Source of the DNA: Hirsutella rhossiliensis
Taxonomy: Eukaryota; Ascomycota; Sordariomycetes; Hypocreales; Ophiocordycipitaceae
Assembly: GCF_020360975.1 (NCBI RefSeq)
Contig: NW_025408681.1
Coordinates: 1,364,001 to 1,428,000, forward strand
Length of the DNA: 64,000 nucleotides
Direction of reading: 5' to 3'
The translations under genes and the position numbers were made by a program. Below, in pieces: positions 46,109 to 58,500 of this stretch. Numbering within the stretch: position 1 is the stretch's first letter; each line of letters opens with the position of its first letter. The notes under the pieces are model-generated. The model had not been told where the DNA came from and made no database searches. It was given only the letters and a program-made list of their open reading frames with translations.

Positions 46109-47403
46109 GTCGGTTTTCCTCGAAAACCTACTAATAGTCTTCTAGCCGATAAGGCTTTTTATATACTTAGTAGGTAGGTTAATTCCTCCTCGTACGTTAT
46201 CTCTTTAAGGAATCCTCGTCTTAGTCTAGAAGGTCTACTTAAAAACCCCCCCTTTTTGCCCCTTATTACTAAGTTTAACGAAGAGGTTCGATTTCGACTA
46301 GTTCCTTAATTTTTTAACTAACGGACTAAAAGGTCTATTAAGGGACTAGTCGGGCCGGTCTAACTAACGGGACCGGGGCCGGGCCTAGAGTAAGAGGCGG
46401 AGCCGGGGCCGGTCCTAGGGCAGCCGTTAAAGACGGTGTTAATGCTCTCGAGGGAGGAGGAGCCGGAGGAGCAATAGTAGTAGCAGCAGCGGGAGCCGTA
46501 GCAATAGGGGCTATAGCAGCTATAAGGGCAGCAGGTCGAGCCGTCTAGGTCGAGTACTAGCTACGAAGGAATAAGACTACTTACTATTATACTCTAGTAG
46601 CCTCTTTATCTAGTTCTCGGCTAGCTTCTTAAAAGATAGTTAAGTAACCGTTACTAATAGGCTTTATTAGCAGAGATATATCCTATAGCTACTAGCTAGA
46701 AAGAGCTTTTATTAGGAAGTATTAGTTAGCTTCCTTAAGGATTTCTTCCTACTTAGCTAGCTACGAAGAAGCTAGTAGGTTCTTAGTAGAAAAGGCTCCT
46801 AGGTATACTATATAGGTCTTCTTAATACGGTTAGTTATATAGCCCTTCGAGGGAGCTATTAAGGTCTCGAGCTTTAAAAGCTACTACCTAAGAGTCTCTT
46901 TCTCTTAAAGAGAGATTAGCTTTATAGTACTAATAGATTCTATTATCGCCGTACGTATAGTAGTTAGTAGCTTTATCTCGTAGAGTTACTCCTTTTAGTA
47001 ACTCTCGTAGTTGCCTAGGGTAGTAGAAAAAGCTCTCTACTATATAGAGGTTAGCTCGGAGAAGAGGGTAGCTCCCTCTATAAAGTCCGTTGCCCTAGGA
47101 TAAAGAGGGGGGTCGAGAGGGTCCTACTTATTAAAGAAGACTAAATTATAGATAGTTCTATTTATATAAGCCCGTAGCTTCTTTACCTACTTATCTTAAT
47201 CTTAGGGCTCTATAAGAATCGTCCTATAGACTATAAAGGTAGTAGAGTCGGATTTTATTATTATTATAGGGAAGGGTAGAAAAGTTAAGTAAAAATCGGC
47301 TTTTTTAGTAAGAGGGGTAAAAGGAAGTTATAAAGGATATAAGAAAGGTGCCTTTTATAGTAGCTAGAAGGTATAGGAATTCTATTCCTCCTAGGCTTAT
47401 AAC

Positions 47404-47888
47404 TCTCGCGAAGAGAGATACGAGAAGTATATAAAAATATATAAAGGTAAAATTAAAAGTAAGGGGTCGGATAGGTAGGGTAGAAAGATTTAATTCTTAT
47501 AGGAGTAGTAATAAAGGTAGGGGAGTAATTATTATATTGCCTTAATTATCCCTCTTTCCTCTATCTAACGCCCCTCTTTATACCTATCTAGTATCTTAAT
47601 TAATAAAGAAGATCCTACTTAAAGAAGCTACTAATATCCTTTTAACTACTAAGCTTTTTATTAGTTTTTCCCCTCTTTTCTAGCCGTTGCCGGCATATCC
47701 GTCTTATCTTTCGCTACCTCTATATAAAGCTATTACTACTTTTACTTCCCTTTATACCCTTACCTTCCTTTCTATACCTCTTTTTAGCTCCTTCTTCCTT
47801 CTTTTATACCGGGTGGTTTTAGCTTCCTAGGTCCCTTATACTAAGGGATATCTCCGAGAACTACGAAATTAGGCTATGCTTCGCGATA
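47404..47888 (-). repeat. 5' LTR of the copia element
   Basis: 485 bp; the internal side continues with GTTATAAGCC in coding orientation, shared with the third LTR copy at the window end. Followed by the target duplication ACTAT at 47,889-47,893. Confidence 0.9.
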
Positions 47889-47893
47889 ACTAT

Positions 47894-50800
47894 AGTGCCT
47901 TTACCGGCAATATTATCTTTTAAGATAAAAGTAATCTTAAAGGTAGGGTTTTTAATAATATATTCCTTATATTAATTAGTCTTAATTTAGTAAAGCTATT
48001 ATAATTATTATAAGTTTAAGCGCTATAGTATTATACTATTTAAGGGGTAGTTTAGTAATAGCTTTACTTTTTAATAATAAATAAGGCTTACCTTTACTCT
48101 TTAGATCTTTATAGTTTCTTAACTAAATTAAGATTTAACTATACTATTAAAATCCCTTAATCTTAGTATATATAGTAGTGCTCTTATTATTAAGATCTAG
48201 TAATTATTAAGTTTACTATAGTAAGGAGATATTATACTATAATATAGTAGTTAAGTATATTATATCTTAATATATCTTTTAGCTATATTACTAGTCTTAA
48301 TTACTTAATAAAGCTTTAATACTTTTAGTATATAAGCGCCTTTATTATATTATTAGCTAGGTTATCTATTAATACGATTTAGCTAACTTATATTTAATCT
48401 TACTTTACCTCTTAGTAAAGCTAGTATCTATAAACGTTAACGTTCTTTAAGGTTTATTTTAAGCTTTACGCTTAATTTAGTTAAAAGCTTAATAGTTTAA
48501 AGGTTATTATACTAAAGCTCTATAGTCCCTTTAATACTAATACTAAGCTCCTTAATTAGCTAGCTAAATACTACTTATTCCTTAGCTATCTATAAAAGTA
48601 CTAATAATTTAGCTTCTATAAAGGATATTATTATAGTAGCTTACTTAGTAGCTTTCTAGTTAATTAGCTTACTAAGGAATAGGAATATATATCTTTATAA
48701 GGACTTCTTAGTTTTTAGGTTATCGGCGTATAAAGAGTTAGATATATATATTAGCCGCCTTATTAAGTTTATCGCTATAAAGTAAATATAGCGGTTTCTT
48801 ATATAATAAAGGTAAGCTAGGCACTTATATACTTTATACTTATAGCGCGGCCTAGGGTTATAATTATATTAGGCTAGCTTTCTAGCTATAAATATAATAT
48901 CTAGTTTAGTATAAATTACTAGATAAATAAGCGACCTAATTAAAGAGATATATTTATATATCTCTTCCTTTTAAGCTTACTTTTTATAAGGGACGAGCTC
49001 TTTTATTATTAGCGGGATCTTAGGCTTATAGAGGATATTATTATTAAGGATATAATATTTCTTTACGGCCTTAAAGATATAAGAAGCTTATAAGAGCTAT
49101 ATTTTTTTAAGAGCCCTATCCTTAATAATCTTAATATTAAGGAACTAGTATAGCTCTCTTATATATATAACGGTATATTTCTTTATAATAGCTTTATATA
49201 GCTTTTCTTAACCTTCTTTTTACCCTTTAAGATATATTATAACGATATTATCTATAAAGATTATTAAGAGGTATAAGTAATAAGCGTAGGATTAGGTAAT
49301 TAATAACGTAAGTAGAAGGATCGATTAAAGGAGTATAGGGTAGGATTTCGTCCGGAATTTATAATAAGTATATAAGGGGCTAAATAATATATTAAAAGAA
49401 TAGCGTTATAAAAGATACTTATAAACTTACTTTTTATATTTACTACTCCTAGAGAAATCCTTTGTCTTTTATAGACTATTGCTTGCCTACTAGTAAACTA
49501 ATTAGTTAGCTTTCTAATATATTCTATAGTACTTAAAAAGCTCTATCTATAGTATATCTTATTAACTTAGTAGGTAGTCTAATTATAACGTAATAGTTAA
49601 CGTAAGACTATAGGTTCTAGTATAAGTAGTAGATTTAACTAAAATATTCTATGCTCTACCTATTCTTATATCGCGGATATCTTCGGCACCGCTAGGCTAA
49701 AATAAGTAATAGGGTATCTATTCTACTCCTAATTAACTTATATATTTTATATATATTTTTATTTATTAAGATAGGCTTATCTTAACCTACGTTTCTTAAA
49801 GGAAGGTATAAACGTTTAGGAGAGGTCTTTTATCTTTAAGGGTTATTCCCTTAGACTATATTATAGAGCTTCTTTTTAGTAGCTTATTCTATAGAGCCTC
49901 CCTATACCTATTATTTCTTTATAATAGTAAAATAAGAATATAAGGGTATATTCTTATTAAGATAAAGATAATAACGCTCTTATAGACTACTATATAGGTA
50001 TTTTTTACTAGCTACTAAGCTCTTAGTTTAGTAAAGAAACTAAATATCTCTTTAAACTATAGCTTTAAGGAGATATAGAGCCTATATAATACTTTTAATA
50101 GCTTTAGGTATAGCCTAGGTATTAAGAGTCTTAGTAAAGGCTAGTAATAGACTTCTTAGTATAAGGTTATATATAGAAATACTATTTTAATATTATATTA
50201 TTCTATCTTAAAGTCCTTAAAGTAATAGAAGGCTATTAATAGTTAAATTATTAATACTTATAGTATAGCTATATATATATCCTTATTATCTTTAGGTTAT
50301 AAGTCTTTATAAACTATAATATATACTTTAACGTATATAATATACCCTTATTTATCGGTCTTATATATAAAGACCTAATATAAGGGGATTAGGAAGTAAC
50401 CTTTTTATTTAATAATAGCCTTTAAGATAGTCTTTTATATACCCCTAGCTAGGTTTTCCTTTATTTTATAGTTTATAGCTTCCTTTTACTTATATATAGA
50501 TTCTAAAGCTATTACTACGTTAATAGAGGTAGGGGCGGTATATCTTTAATATAAAGCTTATACTTACTTACCGCTAGGTTAAAGGTAAGGGGTTTAGACT
50601 AAGGGTTATCTTCTTAAACCTATACTATAATCGTTCCTTTACCCTTTAAGTTAAGAGGTATATTATTACTTTTATCTTAAAGAGATAAGTTAATTAATAT
50701 AGGTATTATATCTTTAAGCTATCCCCTTAATAGGATATAGGAGGGGTTACTAGCTATAGTATCTATTATAAGTATAAGAGGTATAGAGCTTAGTAACTCT

Positions 50801-52000
50801 ATATTAAATATAGTATTAAGTAAAAGAGGTAATATTAAAATCTCTATCTTTAAGCTTATTATTTCTAGAAGGGAAAGATATATATATCTATATAATCCCT
50901 ATAAAGGTATCTTTAATCCTTAATCTTCTAGAGTATATAAAAGTAATAAGTCTTATAAGAAGGTAGTTACTTCTTTTAGCGTTTAACTATTATTTATATT
51001 ATTATTAGATAAACTTAGTACCTTAAAGGTTTTAGGTTCCTTACTATTTATAATATTAACTATAGCTATATCTCTAAGAATATTATAGCTATATATTTAT
51101 ACTAGCTAGGCTTACTCCTCTTTTTTTATATTATAGCTTATAGACTTTTTAAACTATATATTAGCTAATACTATTAGTTTATTTTATTTAATTAATAGTA
51201 TTTATATAATATATTATTAAGTAAACCTATAGCTTACTAGGTAGCTAATATAAGCTCTTTACTTAAGGGGTAACTATATCTTATATAACTTAATATATTT
51301 TAATACTATAATTATTATTAAGAGCGTTATATAGCTAAAGACCTTTAAATATTTAATATCTAGTTTAATATCTTTAATATAATAATATAGTAGATTATTT
51401 TCTTTTAAGTTCCTTCTTAGAAATAAGTTAGAATTTAAAAATAAATTAACCGAATTTCTCCTTAATAAGCTAAATCGCTTAATTCTTTTAAACTAGCCTT
51501 ATAAGCTTAAAAGATATATCTTAAAAGATTCCTTCCTTTTAAAAAAGATAAAAAGAAATTAAGCTTATTAAAAATTAAGGGTAAAAAGCTACCCTTTTTT
51601 TATTAAAGAATTTATATAGTCTTATTAAGTAACTTTATTATAAAGTTTACCTTTCTATATCCCTTTATTTATATATTTAATTCCCTAGTAGTAAGGTATA
51701 CCCTTTATACCTTTTTAAAGGACTAGAATTAAAAGAGGGTATTATAGATATTAAGGGAAGTACTAAAATTAAGGATAGCTAATTTTTATAAGGGATAATT
51801 TAATAGTTCTAATAGTTAGTTTTAGCTTAGTTAATCTATAAGGAAGATAAAGGCTGGATTTACTATACTAATAATCTTCTATTAAATATATAGGTCGAAT
51901 AAGAGTAATAACATTAATTATTATTTCTTTATAACCTAAATCTTATCTATCTTTTTTTATAATTAAGGGTTATAAAAGAATATATATTATAGTATAATTA
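47894..52000 (-). mobile_element. Second copia relic, older and more degraded, interrupted by a solo LTR
   Basis: Minus-strand reading shows copia RNase H near 48,690-48,590 (a KATKQA...STTEA-like stretch with RIP stops) and an RT catalytic box now reading IFIDNIVII at about 49,265-49,225. The more upstream RT part lies beyond 49,963. A segment at about 51,430-51,975 matches 44,825-45,360 of the first copia element in the same orientation. The order therefore is integrase side right, RNase H left. LTR B splits the RT gene directly before its catalytic Asp pair. The left end was cut by the insertion of the first element; no LTR of its own could be recognised. It is AT-richer than the first element, hence probably older. 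Confidence 0.75.
49262..49958 (-). repeat. Solo LTR, copy B (697 bp), nested in the second copia relic
   Basis: The reverse complement matches copy A (45,412-46,108) over the full 697 bp. It is flanked by AAGAT on both sides (49,257-49,261 and 49,959-49,963), a perfect 5-bp target duplication. It has fewer CA/TG than copy A. Confidence 0.87.
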
Positions 52001-54132
52001 GTTAAGTAATAGAGATAGCTAGAGGTACTATACTATATATATTATATTTTCTTTATTATAAAACTAAAGCTTACTAAAAAAGGGATTTTTCCTTTTTAGT
52101 TAAAGTAGTAAGTAATCTATAACTTATAAGTAAGGTATATATAATTCTATACTAATACCCTATTAATATATTAGTACTATATACCTAAGTACTTTATTAG
52201 CTTATACCTCTTAATAGCGCTCTTATAATTATCTCCCCTTTTATATAAGCGTCTTAACTATATTTATAATATATATTACTTTTACTATACTATATATATT
52301 TAGTTAGGAAGAGAGGTACTTTTAGTTATATATTATATATATACGCTTATATAAGTATATATTAGTTTATACTTTATAACGTTAATAGTTATTATACTAA
52401 TAGTTACTACTAAGTAACTATTATAGTATCGCTTATATATTAGCTATATAACTTTAATATAAAGAGCGTATATATATATCTCTTACTTTTTCTATTTTCT
52501 TTTCTTCTTTAACTCTTTTACTTATAATTACTATAGAGTTTTATACCTTTTTTTATTACTTTTTATTAACGATTTATTAATAATAATACCTCTTACGCTA
52601 AAGAAGATAAAGAACTATAACGCTAATTTCTTATATTATATATAGGAGTAAGTAGCGGCGGGTTTACTTTTAAAGTATAAGCGATTAGCTTAAAAGTCTT
52701 ATAGTAATACTAATTCCCTTTTAGTAAAGAAAGCTAAGAAAGGTATAAGGGAATCTTAGTTTTAAGAGAGTCTTAGTCTAAGACCTAATATTAGCGAGGG
52801 TTATACCTTTATTACCTTACTAAATACCTTAACTTTAACTATTAATAAGCCTACCTTTATAAGCTAGGAAACTTATAAGTTTATTACCCTTATTAGTAAT
52901 ATTAATATTAATAAGGAGACTATACTTAAGAGCTCTTAAGTAAGTACTAATAACCTAGCTACTTTATCTTAATAAAGCGGCTCTAGCTAGTAAGAGATTA
53001 TTACTTAGGCTACTCTTTAAAATAAGTAAGCTAATATTAATAATAAGGCCTAGCTAAATAAGGGCTAAAACGATCTTAATACTTAGCTAGATAAAGGGTA
53101 AGATAATAATAGTAATAATAATAATAGTAATAATAAAAATAGCTATAATTTAACTCTTTTTACTAGTAAACTTAAGAATAACGGCGCTAAAGATAAGGGT
53201 ACCTAGGCAGCGGTATAAGGTAGTCGCGCTCTTATAAAAAAGTATACTTAATTTAAAGCTAAAGCTCGCTTAGTTAAGGCTTAAAGGGTTATCCCTTATA
53301 AGCTTTAGTATATATATTATTTTAGGACGGTCGTTAAGAAGTATAATATAACCGAGCCTAAGCCTATTAAAGTACTTTCGATTAGCTATATTTTCTTAAG
53401 GGTTTTCTTAATACGCTATAAGTAGTACTATAAGCGTATTATAACTTATAACTAAGTAAGTTTCCCCTTAACTTTAAATATTATAATTAATAAGCTAATC
53501 CTTTTTAAGGCCGCTACTTCTATATTTAATAACTAAGCTAATATAGTCGCTATTATTAAGTACCTATATAAGCTTAATAAGCTAAAGACTAGTAACGTAA
53601 ATACTAAGGATAATAGCTTAGATATAAGTATCTTTATTTTTAAAAAGGGTAATCGGCGCTATCTTACTATTATAATATAGTATTTAGCTAAGGCTTTTAA
53701 TATTACTAAGATAGCTTATTATAAGTCCTTTAAGACTATAAGTATATAAAAGTTTATAGTTATAAGTTTTATCTAACCTTTTTATTAGTAACCGCTTAAT
53801 AATATACTAGGTTAAGTATACTAACTATTATATACTAATTAATAAGTACTATAAGCTTATTATCTACCTTAACCCTACGCCCTTATTTAATATCGCTTAT
53901 ATAAGCTAAGAGTATTAAGCTTAGGAATCTTAGTTAAAACTTTACTTTATTAATAGCGATATAAGCTTTACTTCTTAGTTATACGCCTTACTATTTACTA
54001 AGGCTAAGGTAAGTACTATATTAATAAAGATAGGTCTTAATATAAAAGATAAAGAAAAAGTAAAGGATAAGGTAGTTTTAGTATTTCTAAAGGTATTTAG
54101 TATAATAAAAGGGGTGCCTTAGTTAGTTCTTA
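52001..54132. repeat. RIP-degraded repeat, family not identified
   Basis: Very AT-rich. The stretch from about 52,600 to 53,760 has a texture suggestive of a former reading frame on the plus strand (many Lys, Ile, Leu and Asn codons between TA-type stops), with an AAT/AGT triplet tract near 53,104-53,140. No domain could be recognised. Its right part was split by the gypsy insertion and continues at 62,692. Confidence 0.45.
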
Positions 54133-54137
54133 CTATA

Positions 54138-54607
54138 TATAACGACCGGTGTTATTCCTAAGGGATAAACCTATTAAGGGGTTTATATTAGCAGATATAA
54201 TAGGGCGTGGTCTAAGCAATAATAAGTATATTACGTTAGTAATAAGTTAGAGGTCGTAGACTATAGACTATAACTAGGTAATTAGAATTAGAGATAGAAT
54301 TATAATAAAGATCTATATTAAAAGCTAGAGAGCTATCTATTTAAAGGAGTAAAAGTAGGTAGCTATATATACCTATAGAAACTATCCTTAGATTACGGTC
54401 CTAGCTATAATCCCTTTTATAGCTTACTATAGCTTACTCGTAAGCTATACTCCTAAATAGTAATCTATCTATATAAGGCTTACTTAGCTTACGTACGCTC
54501 TAGGTAAGCTAAGCCTAAGTGACTTCTCGTCCTAACTATTATTCCGAGCCGCCTTATTATATAAACGTGGCCGGCTCTCCTACGGTCCGCTAACCGTAGT
54601 TATAATA
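54138..54607 (-). repeat. 3' LTR of the gypsy element
   Basis: 470 bp. It keeps several CA/TG (for example CCGGTGTTATT, GGGCGTGG, AAGTGAC, AACGTGGCC) that are TA in the 5' LTR. Confidence 0.92.
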
Positions 54608-54869
54608 CAATATCTCCCCTCCTTTTAGTCTTATCCGTAAGACCTACTACTGCCTTAGCCGCCGTATATAAATATACCCTTATCGCGCGTATATATATTC
54701 CCTATTTCGTCCTTTCTATCCCTTAGGATATACTACTAATAGTATATCTAGTCGCGTATCGAAGGATCGTTCTTATAAGACCCTTAAGCGTATTCGTTTA
54801 GCTAAGTCTATTAACCGTCTTAGTTTCGACGTTATACTATATTCTTTCTATTCGTCGCGCGGCTTCCTA

Positions 54870-55585
54870 TTATGCACTAGTCCCTTAGTACGGGGCTGGT
54901 ACGTTAACCTTGCCGTCTGCCCGGATCCGGTGCGGGTCTGACGGGTAATTAAACGGACTGGCTACCGTACGTAGGTTTTAAACGTGTTATACGGACTGGC
55001 TACCGTACGTTGTTACGCGCGTTGAATACGGACTGGCTACCGGTCTTGCGAGTTAAAGTAAGAGTAGTAATGACTGTCTGTATTCTTCTCTGCCCGCCTA
55101 AAATCTAGCGGGTTCTCTATCCTCTATATATACCATAGCGAGCGTAAGACCTTACTCGGGGCTTTAACCGAGTAATGTCTTAACCTTGTGATCGTGCGAC
55201 AGTGGTGCGGTGTCTTAGCGGTATTTCCCGGTGTTTTCCCTGGGTAGGCACGGGTATTTCTCTATAATTTCCCCGCTATATTCTCGTGGTAACTTCTTAG
55301 GGAAATATCGGTGCAGTCCCTAAGGAACTTATTATTACTCGGGAAATCATAGTGCATTCCCCGTGCAATGTGTCCCTAGGGGAAATCTCCGTGAAATGTC
55401 CGTGCAATCCGCTTGGTTGTCGTTTCCGGGAATTCCGGGTGATTTCCCGGAGTTTGCCCGGTGGCTTCCGGGTTCCTTCTTCCGCGGGGAACCTTAGGGA
55501 GTTAGGGGTGTCTTCCTTAGGGGAAGCAGATGTCGTTCCGGGTACCTGGATTGTCGACTGTAAGGTGTCCCGTAACACTTCCGCT
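54870..55585. other. Island of about 700 bp without RIP inside the gypsy element
   Basis: CA and TG dinucleotides are abundant here and the base composition is balanced, whereas sequence on both sides (54,608-54,865 and from about 55,590) is typical RIP-type TA-rich DNA. It lies between the end of pol and the 3' LTR. It contains three copies of a 15-mer (54,953-55,042) and, at about 55,220-55,500, many short GGGAAAT/ATTTCCC-type words. The only open frames are overlapping ones on both strands (55,297-55,578 minus, 93 codons; 55,352-55,597 plus, 81 codons) with no family resemblance; I do not call them genes. I found no inverted repeats or target duplication at its edges. Confidence 0.75.
54953..55042. 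repeat. Triple 15-bp repeat within the unmutated island
   Basis: ACGGACTGGCTACCG occurs perfectly at 54,953-54,967, 54,991-55,005 and 55,028-55,042, i.e. at steps of 38 and 37 bp. The first two copies are both followed by TACGT. The spacers are unlike each other, so these look like conserved sites rather than a decayed tandem array. Confidence 0.88.
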
Positions 55586-58500
55586 ATAAAATACTAGAGA
55601 AATCTTCTAAGTATACCGAATATATATAGCGGGGTCGTTCCTATAATACGTTAGGCGTAGCGATTAGCTCTTATAGGTAACTTCGTTATCCTACCTATTA
55701 TTTATAGCTAATATATTTCCTAGTATCCTAAATAAATCTAAAGTCCGATCGATTAGATAAAGAAGAAGAAATTACTAAGGAGCGAATATTAAAAGCTTAA
55801 GCCGACCTAAATAAAGCCTTAGCTCGTTTAGCGTAGCTTTACCGTTAAAAGTACTAGCTAAAGATAAAGGGTACTAAGATAGTCCGTTAAGGCCTTCGTT
55901 CCTTAGATAACCTTAATAAGGCTAAGCGCTAAGAATCTAAAGCGGTGGTTAATATTTAGTCTATAGGTAGATTTAATATAATTAATTAGAATGCTATTAG
56001 TTTATTAGGCGATTTTACGATACCTAGGGTAGATTTTACTAGTAGAACTATCGAAGTAGAGAACTATAGTAGGTTAAGTACTTAAGTAGTTCCTAGGTAT
56101 TTTCCTTTAGTCTATATCCCTTTTACTTAATAAGGTATTCTTATTACTAACTTTATTTTCTTATATTTAGTATTTATTCTACTTTATATTCTTAATCGTT
56201 ATCGACTTCGATTTTTTCCTATAGTTTAGCGTTTTATAGCGTTAGTTCTAATAATAAGATATAAAATATTAGGTATATCTATATTATTATTAGTAGCGAA
56301 AGTTCGTAGTTAACTTTTAAAATAGTTTTCTTAACTTTAAACGGTCTAAGTTTTTTAAAATCTAATTTATTACTTAGTCGTTTTATTTTAATATTTCGTT
56401 ATATAAGGTAGACTATATCTCCCTCTTAAAAGATTAGTCCCTATAATCTTTTCCGATTATAGTATATAGATATTCGTCTATTAACGAATTAAAGTTCTTA
56501 TTATATTTCTTTATATAATTTTTATAGCTAATCTACTTATAGTATCGCTCGTTCCGCTTATAGTCCTTATCGAGTAACCTTAAATACTTCTAGGTTATAT
56601 CCGTAATTAGCGTATACTAGTAAGAGCTTAGTTATTTCCGTAACTAAGCTATTATAAGCTAGTTACGCCGTTAATAGCTATTTAACTTAATCGTTTTATT
56701 TATAGCTAATATAGTATTATAAATATTATTTAAGCGTTTAGTTAAGTCGTTCTATTTATCTATCTATTTATAGGTAATAAGCTATACTAAGCTTATATTT
56801 CGTCCTTAATTATACTATAAGAGCTTACTAAAATTTAGCTATAAATATACTTCTTTTATTAAAGATAATCTCGTTTAGTAGTCCGTAATTACTAATAATT
56901 ATTCGTAGGAATATATATACTAGCTCTTCTATATTACTTACTTCTTTATATAGTAAAAAGTATCTATACTTTATTAATCTATCGGTAATAATAAATATAC
57001 TATTATACTTAACGTTAGTTATAGGTTCTTTTAATAGTAGTAGCTTTATAATATAGTCGAAAGCTATTAAATCCTATAGTTTCTCTAGTACTAATAGCGG
57101 TTATAATTCTCTATATAGTTTATATTATTTAGCTTTACTTTATATATAAAGTTTATATTCTTTAATAACTTATCGTATTACTTCTTTAAGCTATAAAAAG
57201 TTATATTATTATCTAATCCGTTTTATTATTCTTTAGATTCCTTAGTATCTATATATTAGATATTTATATATATCTTATATAACTTTATCTTATAATTCTA
57301 GTAGTATCTAGATTTTATTTTTATATATTAGAACTTTTAAATATCCTATATTATATCCGTTTAGTACTTTATATTCTTTTATTTATTTTAGGATCTTTTA
57401 GTAAGTCGAGTCGTTAGGTTATACTTTAAATATTATATTTAGCTATCGTTACTAGTAGTTCCCGTTTTCGTTAATTTCTAGGAGCTATCCTTCTACTATA
57501 GGTGCCCTTATATCGTAGTTACTTCGTCGACTAAGGGCATTAGCTCGACCGTTTTCTATTCCTTTTCTATAAATTATTTCGTAGTCGAATTTTAATAAGT
57601 ATTCGGCCTATTAGATCTATCGTCCGTTTAACTATTATATCGTTATAAAATATAAGATATTCTTATAGTCTATATAGACCTTAACTTTATATTTACTTTT
57701 AAGAAGGTAGTATCGAAATTCCTTAAAAGCTTAAATAATTATAAGGAATTCTTTATTATAGATAGGGTAATTAAGTTCTATACTATATAGCTTCTTTAAG
57801 TAGAATATAATTAGTTATAGTCTTCCTTCCTTATCTTTTTATTTAATTTATACTCTTAGAGTAAAGTTTAATATATTAGTTTTAAGTTCGATTTATCGTT
57901 TTAAATCGAAGGTAGTTAAGACTAGTTCTTATATAATTATAGTTTTAATATATTCGAAAGCTTCGTTAGCTTTATCGTCCTATATAAATTCTTTTTCCTT
58001 TTTTATTAAGTCGTATAGTAGTATTATAATCTTTCCGAAATCTTTAATAAATCGTCGGTAGTAATTTATAAATCCTAGGAAACTTTATATATCCTTAACG
58101 TTCTTTAGCGTTAGCTATTCTTTAACTAAGTTAATTTTATCTTATTATATTTATATCTCTCTTAGTAAGATCGTATATCTAAGGAAGTTTACTTCCTATA
58201 TATAGAACTTACTTTTCTTTAGTTTAACTAATAACTTTATATTTTAAAGTACGCGGAGTACCTTATAGATATATTCCTTATATTCTTCTAAGGTATCCGA
58301 GAAGATTAAGATATTATCTAGGTATACTATTATAAAGATATCTAAGTATTCGCATAGGATATTATTAATTATCCGTTAAAGGGTAGCTAGTATATTTATA
58401 AGTCTAAATAGTATTACTAGATATTTAAATAGTCCGAATTTCGTTCTAAAGGCTATTATTTATTTATATCCCTTTTTTATACGTATTAAGTTATAGGCGC

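Larger units (their letters stand above)
40870..47888 (-). mobile_element. Full-length Ty1/copia LTR retrotransposon, RIP-mutated, with a nested solo LTR
   Basis: Two directly repeated 485-bp LTRs (40,870-41,354 and 47,404-47,888) enclose the internal part, and ACTAT flanks both ends (40,865-40,869 and 47,889-47,893), a perfect 5-bp target duplication. In coding orientation the LTR starts TATCGCGAAG (from TGTCGCG) and ends CTTCGCGAGA. The minus strand encodes the element: Gag-like Pro/Ala-rich sequence at about 46,560-46,340 and beyond, a protease/integrase region at about 45,360-44,000, RT with FFYVDDIIWAY at 42,710-42,661, RNase H near 42,000, then the 3' LTR on the left. RT before integrase would mean gypsy; integrase before RT, as here, means copia. 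It is 7,019 bp, of which 702 are a later solo-LTR insertion. Many in-frame stops; inactive. Confidence 0.9.

Noticed and set aside
52300..52500. Possible terminal inverted repeats of a DNA transposon around 52.3-52.5 kb
   Set aside because: The apparent inverted words (GCGCTTATATA-like) are short and expected in TA-saturated DNA; no flanking TA/TSD pattern could be separated from background.
55085..55140. tRNA-like T-arm (GCGGGTTCTCTATCC) in the island
   Set aside because: No matching A box, acceptor stem or anticodon arm at proper spacing.
55297..55597. Two overlapping frames (93 and 81 codons) on opposite strands in the unmutated island
   Set aside because: They cover the same repetitive words on both strands and have no family resemblance; open frames here probably follow from the lack of RIP and the word structure.
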